Positions 1 through 6,504 of a DNA stretch of 12,410 bases are shown here, one piece after another; the first letter of the stretch is position 1, and each line of letters begins with the position of its first letter. Both the position numbers and the translations under genes were made by a program. The notes beneath the pieces are model-generated. The model did no database searches and was not told where the DNA came from. It saw only the letters and a program-made list of their open reading frames with translations. The DNA comes from a bacterium. GTDB lineage: Bacteria > Planctomycetota > JACOTG01 > JAUIME01. The DNA lies in contig JAUIME010000078.1 in NCBI GenBank assembly GCA_030433195.1, forward strand, positions 1 to 12,410. Reading direction: 5' to 3'.

Positions 1-1
1 A

Positions 2-415
2 GCGGGACTCGATCACGATCGAGCCGGCGACGTGATCCTTCAGGCGCCGAGCGACGCTTGGTACGCCTACTACTACTGGAACGACGACGAGAAAGCCCCC
101 GATTTCGCGCGCACCGTCGACATCCACCGCAAGCCCGGCTACGACCCGGTCGAGCTTTTCCTCGACCCCGAGCTGCGCTTCCCGCGCCTGCGCATCCTCG
201 GAAAGCTCATCCGCAAGAAGCTCGGCTTCCGGACTCTCATGAACTTGATTCCGCTGCGCCCCGATCTCGTACGCGGTAGCCACGGAACACCCGTCACACG
301 TCCCGAGCAGGGACCGATCGCCGCCTCGAGTTTCACGGCCGTGCAGCCCGGCACCCCGACGATTCCGATCACGGGCGTTCGCGACCTCATCGAATCCATG
401 ATCGACCACCCCTGA
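2..415 (+). CDS. Alkaline-phosphatase-superfamily phosphodiesterase (C-terminal part)
   Basis: This is the 3' end of a gene that begins before the window; the frame is open from base 2 to the TGA at 413-415 (137 codons). The visible tail reads AGDVILQAPSDAWYAYYYW, then a DFARTVDIHRKPGYDPVELF segment, a basic stretch (RKKLGFRTLMNLIPL) and RGSHG. That order matches, from memory, the C-terminus of bacterial type I phosphodiesterase/nucleotide pyrophosphatase proteins of the alkaline phosphatase superfamily, which hydrolyse phosphodiester or pyrophosphate bonds with two metal ions. The His of GSHG is probably one of the late metal ligands. The catalytic Thr/Ser and the first metal sites would lie upstream and cannot be seen, so substrate and export signal are unknown. 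The last 40 or so residues (Pro/Thr-rich) look like a variable tail. No clear terminator follows. The family call is fairly firm; the exact substrate is not. Confidence 0.75.
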   Translation, partial: AGLDHDRAGDVILQAPSDAWYAYYYWNDDEKAPDFARTVDIHRKPGYDPVELFLDPELRFPRLRILGKLIRKKLGFRTLMNLIPLRPDLVRGSHGTPVTRPEQGPIAASSFTAVQPGTPTIPITGVRDLIESMIDHP

Positions 416-456
416 CACCACAACGGCGCCGCCGCTCCGACTCGGCACCGCGCGGT

Positions 457-485
457 TTGCCGCTCTCGCCATGCACGGCTAAAAT
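457..485 (+). promoter_or_regulatory. Sigma70-type promoter, probably leaderless
   Basis: TTGCCG (457-462) and TAAAAT (480-485) are separated by exactly 17 bases, a near-consensus -35/-10 pair. Transcription would be expected to begin about 7 bases after the -10 box, that is at or next to the ATG at 493, and there is no Shine-Dalgarno sequence before that ATG. The promoter therefore both supports the 493 start and implies a leaderless transcript for the small gene and the EEP lipoprotein gene behind it. Confidence 0.6.
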
Positions 486-492
486 GCCACGC

Positions 493-828
493 ATGGATGA
501 ACGAGACACCGAAGCCAGCCTGCCTTTCGACTGGGAGTCGTTCCTCGCAGCTCACGCCGAGACCCTGCGCGCGAGTCGGGTTCCGCCGCTGATCTTCATG
601 TCCGTAGATCATTGGGAAGACTTCCTTTCGCATGGCTACCTCGACGCGATCGAGGACCCCGACGACTTCACCGTCGACGAACTCGACGAGCCTGCCTACG
701 CGGCGCTACGCGACTTGGTCACCGCGTACTTCGATGCGGGCGCACGGTTCTTCGTCCCGGTCGCCCTGCGATCCGACGACTACCTCGCCCTCTCGAAGCG
801 CTACGTCGCCCCCCGGCAAGTCGAATGA
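493..828 (+). CDS. Small acidic protein of unknown function
   Basis: This encodes 111 residues that I do not recognise. It is strongly acidic (runs such as EDPDDFTVDELDEP near residues 54-67) with aromatic patches: a hydrophobic PPLIFMSVDHWEDFL stretch near residues 33-47, and GARFFVPVALRSDDYLALSKRY near the end. There is no signal peptide or membrane segment, so it is probably cytoplasmic. An in-frame ATG also exists at 484, but 480-485 is a very good -10 box, so 493 is preferred and translation is probably leaderless. The stop codon overlaps the start of the next gene (ATGA, 825-828), indicating translational coupling with the EEP lipoprotein. The coding call rests on the promoter, the coupling and a sensible composition; no function is proposed. 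Confidence 0.7.
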   Translation: MDERDTEASLPFDWESFLAAHAETLRASRVPPLIFMSVDHWEDFLSHGYLDAIEDPDDFTVDELDEPAYAALRDLVTAYFDAGARFFVPVALRSDDYLALSKRYVAPRQVE

Positions 829-1748
829 GGGCGTCGATTCTCGGGCTCGCACTCGCCCTTCTCGCGACGGCCTGCACGACTCCGTCGCCACACGACACTG
901 CTTCGCACGAAACGCCGACGACCGCGACGGTTCGCGCGATGACCTTCAACATCCGTTACGACAACCCCGCCGACGGCGAAAACGCTTGGCCCCACCGTCG
1001 CGACGCGGTCGCGAGCCTGATCCGGTTCCACGAGGCCGACATCGCCGGACTCCAAGAAGTGCTCCACGGTCAGCTCCTCGACCTCGACGAGAGACTCCCG
1101 GACCACGAACGCTTCGGCGTCGCGCGCGACGACGGGGTGCGCGCGGGAGAGTACTCGCCCGTCTTCTACCGGAGCGATCGATTCCACCTCGTCCGCTCGG
1201 GAACGCGCTGGCTCTCGCCGACGCCCGAAGCCCCCGGCTCGATCGGCTGGGATGCGGCTTGCCCTCGCATCGTCACCTGGGGCGAACTCCGCGATCGCGC
1301 GAGCGGCCTCTCGTTTTTCGTGTTCAACACGCACTTCGACCACCGGGGCGAGATCGCGCGGCTCGAAAGCGCCCGATCCCTTGCCGCTTGGATCCGAGAG
1401 ATCGCCAAAGACGCCGCGGTGCTCGTGACGGGTGATTTCAATTGCCCGCCGAGTTCGCCGCCGATTCGAACCCTTACGGACGAGAACCGCTTTCTCGTCA
1501 CGGCGCGATCCCGGTCTCGACGTCCGGCCCACGGACCTTCCACGACCTGGAACGGATTTGCCGACGACTTCGATGCGGCGCGCGCGCCGATCGACCACGT
1601 CTTCGTACGTCCCGCGACGCTCGTCCTGAAACACGGCGTCCTCACGGAGCGAATCGGGAAGCGACACGTCTCGGATCACTTCGCGGTCGTCGCCGAGTTG
1701 CAGTTCGACTCTCGCCTCACTGCGAGCGAACCGACGACGTCTCCGTGA
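825..1748 (+). CDS. Endonuclease/exonuclease/phosphatase-fold lipoprotein
   Basis: This 307-residue protein has the EEP (DNase I/exonuclease III/inositol phosphatase-like) fold. Residues 1-17 form a short lipoprotein-type signal ending at Cys17 (LLATAC; Ala at -3 is less usual than Leu), so the enzyme is probably anchored outside the cytoplasm. Catalytic motifs appear in family order: TFNIRYDN (Asn42), GLQEV (Glu78, Mg ligand), FNTHFDH (Asn168, His170), TGDFN (Asp204, Asn206), IDHVF (Asp257-His258) and SDHFAV (Asp284-His285). All expected metal and catalytic residues are present, so it should be an active metal-dependent phosphoesterase. Substrate is open: members of this branch act on nucleic acid, sugar phosphates or lipid phosphates. 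The frame extends upstream to 612, but the start at 825 is set by the signal peptide and the 4-base overlap with the preceding gene. It forms an operon with that small acidic protein. Confidence 0.85.
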   Translation: MRASILGLALALLATACTTPSPHDTASHETPTTATVRAMTFNIRYDNPADGENAWPHRRDAVASLIRFHEADIAGLQEVLHGQLLDLDERLPDHERFGVARDDGVRAGEYSPVFYRSDRFHLVRSGTRWLSPTPEAPGSIGWDAACPRIVTWGELRDRASGLSFFVFNTHFDHRGEIARLESARSLAAWIREIAKDAAVLVTGDFNCPPSSPPIRTLTDENRFLVTARSRSRRPAHGPSTTWNGFADDFDAARAPIDHVFVRPATLVLKHGVLTERIGKRHVSDHFAVVAELQFDSRLTASEPTTSP

Positions 1749-1753
1749 AGTGA

Positions 1754-1759
1754 TAGTCT
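1754..1759 (+). promoter_or_regulatory. Candidate -10 box before the PhoX-like gene
   Basis: TAGTCT lies 10 bases before the ATG at 1770, in the only relatively AT-rich patch of the 21-base gap. No acceptable -35 hexamer sits 16-19 bases upstream (that stretch is inside the EEP gene and reads CCGACG). The gene may therefore also be read through from the upstream operon. A minimal AGG (1762-1764) is the only ribosome-binding-like sequence. Confidence 0.25.
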
Positions 1760-1769
1760 CCAGGTCACG

Positions 1770-3191
1770 ATGGAATCGACTCGACGAGACTTCCTGCGCG
1801 CGACGTGCGCCGTCGCCCTCGGCTTCACCGGGCTTCGCGCTTGGACCGGCTGCACCGTAGCCGACAGCCGCCACTCGTTCGGCGAGATCGTCCGCGACCC
1901 CGCGGGGGTCATCGACCTTCCCCACGGCTTCCGCTACACGTCGTTCTCCGCGACGGGGTCGGAGATGGCCGACGGCCTGCTCGTTCCGGGCTACCACGAC
2001 GGCATGGGAGCGTTCGAAGGCCCCGACCGTCAGACGATCGTCGTGCGAAACCACGAAGTCCCCCACACGGTCTTCGACGCCGGCCCCTTCGGACCGAACG
2101 ACGAGAGACTCCACCGCATCGATCGCTCCCTCCTCTACGACGGAGCGGGTGAGCAAGACGACCGCCCCTCGCAAGGCGGCACGACGACGTTCGTGTTCGA
2201 CACGAAGACCCAGACGCTCGTGCGCGAGTTCCTGAGTTTGGGAGGAACCGCCATGAATTGCTCGGGCGGCACGACCCCCTGGGGAACGTGGCTCTCGTGC
2301 GAGGAAACCACGCTGCGGGCCGGAACGTACCCGACCGAATCGAGCGAGATCCGCCTCGATCGGGACCACGGCTACGCCTTCGAGGTCGCCGCGACTCCCG
2401 ACATCGGCATCGTTCGCGCTCGTCCACTCGAGGCGCTCGGGCGTTTCGTCCACGAGGCGGCCGCGGTGCACGCCCGAACGGGCATCGTCTATCTCACCGA
2501 AGACCAAGAGGACGGTCTGCTGTATCGGTTCCTGCCGGAGGTCCGCGGCAAGCTCGACCGAGGCGGCCGCCTGCAAGCTCTCGCGCTGCACGATCGACCC
2601 GGGTGCGACACGAGCAACCGCCCCGCCGAAGGTCCCGAGATCGCTCGACGCAAGGTCTTGGAGACGCATTGGATCGATGTCGACGACGTCGCGTCGCCGA
2701 ACGACGATCTCCGCATCCGCGGACGCGAGGACGGCGCAGCCGTGTTCCGTCGCGCCGAAGGCATGTGGGCCGACCCGGAGGAGATCTACTTCACTTGCAC
2801 GCAGGGCGGCCCCCACGAGCTCGGGCAGGTCTGGCGGTACGTGCCCTCGGCTTTCGAAGGGACCGCCGCCGAGTCGCGAGCGCCGGGCACCCTCGAGCTC
2901 TTCCTCGAACCCCGCGACAAGAACCTGCTCTCGAACGCCGACAACCTCTCGATCGCTCCCTGGGGCGATCTCGTCATCTGCGAAGATCACGTGTTCCCCG
3001 ATGGACAGCGTCGGCATCACCTCCTCGGGGTCACCCCACGGGGGGAGCTCTACCCCTTCGCGCGAAACGCCCTGAGTGACAGCGAGTTCGCAGGCTGCAC
3101 GTTCTCCCCGGACGGCTCCACGCTGTTCGTCAACATCCAGCGCCCCGGTCTCACACTCGCCATTACCGGCCCCTGGCCGCGCCCGGCCTGA
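1770..3191 (+). CDS. Tat-exported PhoX/DUF839-like phosphatase
   Basis: This 473-residue protein belongs to the PhoX/DUF839 superfamily, whose characterised member is a secreted, iron- and calcium-dependent alkaline phosphatase. The N-terminus carries a twin-arginine signal (STRRDFLRA, Arg5-Arg6) followed by a hydrophobic stretch; TGC at 26-28 could make it a Tat lipoprotein, though the lipobox is poor. Family hallmarks: VVRNHE (91-96), the NCSGG-TPWGTWLSCEET block (163-180, with Cys164 likely equivalent to the PhoX iron-ligand cysteine and Glu178-Glu179), FVHEA (226-230), a TED acidic triplet at 243-245, YRFLP (252-256), a CTQGG motif near the middle of the C-terminal half, and a closing SEFAGCTFSPDGSTLFVNIQ-type segment. 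Length is shorter than classical PhoX and typical of the shorter DUF839 branch. The likely role is periplasmic or outer-face phosphoester hydrolysis; many members are untested, so activity is inferred. It lies 21 bases after the EEP gene and may share its transcript. Confidence 0.8.
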   Translation: MESTRRDFLRATCAVALGFTGLRAWTGCTVADSRHSFGEIVRDPAGVIDLPHGFRYTSFSATGSEMADGLLVPGYHDGMGAFEGPDRQTIVVRNHEVPHTVFDAGPFGPNDERLHRIDRSLLYDGAGEQDDRPSQGGTTTFVFDTKTQTLVREFLSLGGTAMNCSGGTTPWGTWLSCEETTLRAGTYPTESSEIRLDRDHGYAFEVAATPDIGIVRARPLEALGRFVHEAAAVHARTGIVYLTEDQEDGLLYRFLPEVRGKLDRGGRLQALALHDRPGCDTSNRPAEGPEIARRKVLETHWIDVDDVASPNDDLRIRGREDGAAVFRRAEGMWADPEEIYFTCTQGGPHELGQVWRYVPSAFEGTAAESRAPGTLELFLEPRDKNLLSNADNLSIAPWGDLVICEDHVFPDGQRRHHLLGVTPRGELYPFARNALSDSEFAGCTFSPDGSTLFVNIQRPGLTLAITGPWPRPA

Positions 3192-3338
3192 CACCCTCTC
3201 CCACGGCCCCTCCCTAAGCGCGCGCCCCCGCACCGGAACCCTCGCCACCGTTCGGACTTCGAGGACTTGCCAGGTCCGCAAATAGTAAACTCTCCGGTAA
3301 CTTCCACGCCGTCTCGAACAAGGACTCGCGCTGCCACG

Positions 3339-5141
3339 ATGGACCACATCCGCAACTTCTGCATCATCGCTCACATCGATCACGGCAAGTCCACCCTGGC
3401 CGACCGTCTCATCCAACACTGTGGTGGAATCTCGGAGCGAGAGTTTCGAGACCAGCTGCTCGACACGATGGACATCGAGCGCGAGCGCGGCATCACGATC
3501 AAGAGCAACACGGTAACGCTCGACTACAAGGCGAAAGACGGCAAGACCTACCGTTTGAACCTCATCGACACACCGGGGCACGTCGACTTTTCGCACGAAG
3601 TCCGGCGCTCGCTGATGTCGTGCGAGGGCGCGTTGATTCTCGTCGACGCATCGCAGGGCGTCGAAGCGCAGACCGTGGCGAATCTCTACCTCGCGATGGA
3701 ATACGACCTCGAGCTCGTCCCCGTCATCAACAAGATCGACTTGCCCGCCGCCGACGTCGAGCGCGTCGGCGAGGAGATCGACGCCGACCTCGGACTCGAT
3801 CCCTTCGAGGCCGTCCCCTGCTCCGCGAAGAAAGGGATCGGGATCGAAGAAGTCCTCGAGGCGATCGTCACGCGTCTGCCGCCGCCGAAGGGCGACTCGT
3901 CCAAACCGACCCAAGCGCTCGTGTTCGATGCCGAGTACGACTCGTATCGCGGCGTCGTCCTGCTCGTGCGCGTCAAAGAAGGCACCCTCAAAGCCGGCAG
4001 TCGGATTCACTTCATCCACACGGGCGCCGACTACGCGATCGAAGAGCTGGGACTCTTGAAGCTCAAGAAGGACCCGCTCAAAGAGCTCACGGCCGGATCC
4101 GTGGGGTACGTCATCGCGGGCATCAAGGCGATTCGCGACATCAACATCGGCGATACGATCACACTTGCCGATGAGCGCGGAGTTCCTGCGCTTCCCGGCT
4201 ACAAGGAGGCGAAGCCCGTCGTCTTCTCGTCGATCTACCCGATGTCGTCGAACGACTACGAAGACCTCACGGCAGCTCTCGAGCGGCTCGCGATCAACGA
4301 CGCGGCGCTCACGTTCGCGAAGGTCACCTCCGCCGCACTCGGCTTCGGCTTTCGCTGCGGCTTCCTCGGCCTCCTTCACTTGGACGTCATCCAAGAGAGG
4401 CTCCAGCGCGAGTACGACATGTCGCTGATCCTCTCGGCCCCCTCGGTGCGCTACGAGATCCTTCTCACTTCGGGGGAAGAGACCGAAATCGAGAACCCCG
4501 CGGAGTTCCCCGATCCGCAAGACATCGAGCGCGTCAAGGAGCCGTACATCACCGCATCGATCATGATTCCCGAGGACTACCTCGGAGTGATCATGGATCT
4601 GACACGCGAGTACCGCTCGGTGGAAACGACCTTCCAGTATCTCTCGGTCGGACGAATCGAGGTCAAGTCGATCCTGCCGCTCGGCGAGGTGTTGTTCGAC
4701 TTCTACGATCGACTGAAGACCGTGACGCGAGGCTACGGCTCGTTCGACTACGAGATCCTCGACTACCGAGAGGCCGACATCGTGAAGGTCGACATCCTCG
4801 TGAACGGCGAACAGGTCGACGCGCTCTCGCAGCTCGTACACCGCGAGAAGTCGCGACAACGCGCTCTGCACTACTGCGAACGTCTCTCGAAGGCGATCCC
4901 GCGTCATCAGTTCAAGATCCCGATCCAAGGCGCCATCGGGGGCAAGATCATCGCCAGAACCACGATCGCCGCGTTCCGCAAGGACGTGACCGCCAAGTGC
5001 TACGGCGGGGACATCACGCGAAAGCGCAAGCTCCTCGAAAAGCAGAAGGCTGGTAAGCAGCGCATGCGAAGCTTCGGCTCCGTGGAGATCCCGCAGGAGG
5101 CCTTCGTGTCGGTGCTGCGCTCGGATCCCGACCAACGCTGA
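3339..5141 (+). CDS. lepA: Elongation factor 4 (LepA), ribosomal GTPase
   Basis: This is a full-length 600-residue EF4. It is a translational GTPase that binds the ribosome, is proposed to promote back-translocation, and affects initiation and ribosome assembly. The G motifs are intact: G1 AHIDHGKST (11-19), G2 RGITIKS (50-56), G3 DTPGH (77-81), G4 NKID (131-134), G5 SAKKG (162-166). The LepA-specific C-terminal domain is present and ends with GGDITRKRKLLEKQKAGKQ and an RMRSFGSVEIPQEAF segment. The ATG at 3339 gives MDHIRNFCIIAHIDHGKST, matching the family start; the frame stays open back to 3267 but those residues are not family-like. No convincing Shine-Dalgarno lies before 3339 (AAGGA at 3320-3324 is 14 bases away). 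The 147-base gap upstream has an AT-rich island (3279-3291, containing TAGTAAACT) that may hold the -10 region; TTGCCA at 3267-3272 is too close to pair with it. hemW follows 118 bases later. Confidence 0.97.
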   Translation: MDHIRNFCIIAHIDHGKSTLADRLIQHCGGISEREFRDQLLDTMDIERERGITIKSNTVTLDYKAKDGKTYRLNLIDTPGHVDFSHEVRRSLMSCEGALILVDASQGVEAQTVANLYLAMEYDLELVPVINKIDLPAADVERVGEEIDADLGLDPFEAVPCSAKKGIGIEEVLEAIVTRLPPPKGDSSKPTQALVFDAEYDSYRGVVLLVRVKEGTLKAGSRIHFIHTGADYAIEELGLLKLKKDPLKELTAGSVGYVIAGIKAIRDINIGDTITLADERGVPALPGYKEAKPVVFSSIYPMSSNDYEDLTAALERLAINDAALTFAKVTSAALGFGFRCGFLGLLHLDVIQERLQREYDMSLILSAPSVRYEILLTSGEETEIENPAEFPDPQDIERVKEPYITASIMIPEDYLGVIMDLTREYRSVETTFQYLSVGRIEVKSILPLGEVLFDFYDRLKTVTRGYGSFDYEILDYREADIVKVDILVNGEQVDALSQLVHREKSRQRALHYCERLSKAIPRHQFKIPIQGAIGGKIIARTTIAAFRKDVTAKCYGGDITRKRKLLEKQKAGKQRMRSFGSVEIPQEAFVSVLRSDPDQR

Positions 5142-5206
5142 GAAGCCGCCCCTCCGACCCGAGGGTCGACGTCGTCCTGTCCGGTCGCGCGTTGGCCCGT
5201 CGGGAG

Positions 5207-5242
5207 GCGATGTCTCTGGAAACGAGGCATCGCGAAGAGACA
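5207..5242 (+). promoter_or_regulatory. Hairpin with competing stem between lepA and hemW
   Basis: GCGATGTCTC (5207-5216) pairs with GAGGCATCGC (5224-5233) over 10 positions (one G-U wobble) around a 7-base loop. A second perfect 7-bp stem, TGTCTCT (5211-5217) with AGAGACA (5236-5242), uses six bases of the first left arm, so the two cannot form together. No T-run follows, so a classical intrinsic terminator is unlikely. The structure ends a few bases before the hemW ribosome binding site (GAGGA, 5249-5253). A processing site or 5' leader structure for hemW is possible; function is inference. Confidence 0.4.
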
Positions 5243-5259
5243 CGCCGCGAGGAAACACG

Positions 5260-6468
5260 ATGAGCTCCGCCGCACGCGAGCCCGCCGGTCTGTACCTCCA
5301 CGTCCCATTCTGTTCGGCGGTCTGTCCGTATTGCGACTTCGCCGTCCACACCGGAACGGCCGACTCGCGTGAGCGTTTCACGAGCGACCTCTTGGCCGAG
5401 ATCGACCTCGTATCGCGGAATCCGCAAGCCGACGAATGGCCCGTTTTCGACACCGTGTACTTCGGTGGCGGCACTCCGAGCGCCCTGTCCGCCGACCAGG
5501 TCGAGCGCATCCTCGAGCGCCTACGCAACCGTTTCTCGATCGATCCTGACGCCTGGATCTCTTTCGAAGCGAACCCCGAAGACATCGCCCCCGAGAGTCT
5601 CGAGCATTGGAAGCGACTCGGCATCCGAACATTGAGCATCGGTATCCAATCGCTCCGCGACGACGCGTTGAGGTTCCTCGGGCGACGCCACCGCGGTGAC
5701 AATGCGCGGCGATCCCTCGCCGATGCCTGCGCGGGGAGTTTCCCGATCGTCTCCGCCGACCTCATCTTCGGTCTCCCCGGCCAGATCCCGGAAGAATGGC
5801 GCGACACCGTCCGCGCGATCGCCGACTCCGGAGTCGACCACGTCTCTTGCTATCAGTTGACGATTCACGACGACACGCCGTTCGCACGCATGCGCGACCG
5901 CGGCGATCTTCGCGAGATGCCGGACGACCCGCAACGCACACTCTTCGAGATCGTGCATACCGAGCTCGCCGAGCGCGGACTTCCTGCCTACGAAGTATCG
6001 AACTTCGCTCGTTCACCAGCTCATCGCTCCCGACACAATCAGAAGTACTGGCGGCACGTGCCCTACCTCGGGCTCGGTCCCTCCGCCCACTCGTTCTTCG
6101 AGCGGCGACGATGGTGGAACCTACGCGACACGCGTTCGTGGTCGCAGGCGCTTCGAGACGGACGCCTTCCCGTCGACGCGTCGGAGATGCTCACGCCCGA
6201 GGACCTCGCGCTGGAGGCCGTCTTCCTCGGTTTCAGGACCGCCGATGGCGTCGACTTCGATCGCATCCTCGAACGAACGGGGATCGCGTTGCTCGAAGTC
6301 AACGAGACCGCTCTGCACGATCTCCAACGTCGCGGGTGGATTCACGTGGACAGCGCCACCGCCCGCCCGACGGTCGCTGGAATGGCCGTTGCGGACACGC
6401 TCGCCCGCGCCATCGACATCCCGGCCCCCGCTTCAGACCGGCAGACTCCAAGACGCGGAGAGGGCTAG
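5260..6468 (+). CDS. hemW: Radical-SAM heme chaperone HemW
   Basis: This 402-residue protein is HemW, a radical-SAM protein related to oxygen-independent coproporphyrinogen III oxidase (HemN) that binds heme and delivers it to membrane cytochromes; it does not itself carry out the HemN reaction. The N-terminus has LYLHVPFCSAVCPYCDF with the cluster-binding CxxxCxxC (Cys18, Cys22, Cys25), lacking the extra cysteine that follows at once in true HemN (Asp26, Phe27 here). Next come GGGTP (69-73, SAM contact), SFEANPED (101-108), SIGIQS (126-131), a DLIFGLPGQ segment (167-175), HNxxYW (259-264, HNQKYW) and LGLGPSAHSF (270-279). The C-terminal HemW domain (LTPEDLALEAVFLGFRTADG) is complete. A good ribosome binding site (GAGGA, 5249-5253) fixes the start. 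It sits behind lepA, an arrangement seen in several phyla. A heme-delivery gene fits a genome that makes multi-heme proteins such as the peroxidase at 10813-12180. Confidence 0.92.
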   Translation: MSSAAREPAGLYLHVPFCSAVCPYCDFAVHTGTADSRERFTSDLLAEIDLVSRNPQADEWPVFDTVYFGGGTPSALSADQVERILERLRNRFSIDPDAWISFEANPEDIAPESLEHWKRLGIRTLSIGIQSLRDDALRFLGRRHRGDNARRSLADACAGSFPIVSADLIFGLPGQIPEEWRDTVRAIADSGVDHVSCYQLTIHDDTPFARMRDRGDLREMPDDPQRTLFEIVHTELAERGLPAYEVSNFARSPAHRSRHNQKYWRHVPYLGLGPSAHSFFERRRWWNLRDTRSWSQALRDGRLPVDASEMLTPEDLALEAVFLGFRTADGVDFDRILERTGIALLEVNETALHDLQRRGWIHVDSATARPTVAGMAVADTLARAIDIPAPASDRQTPRRGEG

Positions 6469-6504
6469 ACCGTTACAGGAAAAAGCGGGTCGACGCACCG
6501 CCGA

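Noticed and set aside
457..492. TTG at 457 or ATG at 484 as start of the small acidic protein
   Set aside because: 457-462 and 480-485 form a well-spaced promoter; the ATG at 493 fits the expected transcription start.
3267..3272. TTGCCA as -35 of a lepA promoter
   Set aside because: The only AT-rich -10-like sequences (3283-3291) are 10-13 bases away, too close; at 17 bases the sequence reads CTCTCC.
801..5807. A very long minus-strand open frame (about 1,668 codons) opposite the EEP, PhoX-like, lepA and hemW genes
   Set aside because: It lies antisense to four genes with clear family motifs, has an Arg/Glu/Val-rich translation without domains, and is explained by the rarity of stop codons opposite GC-rich coding sequence.
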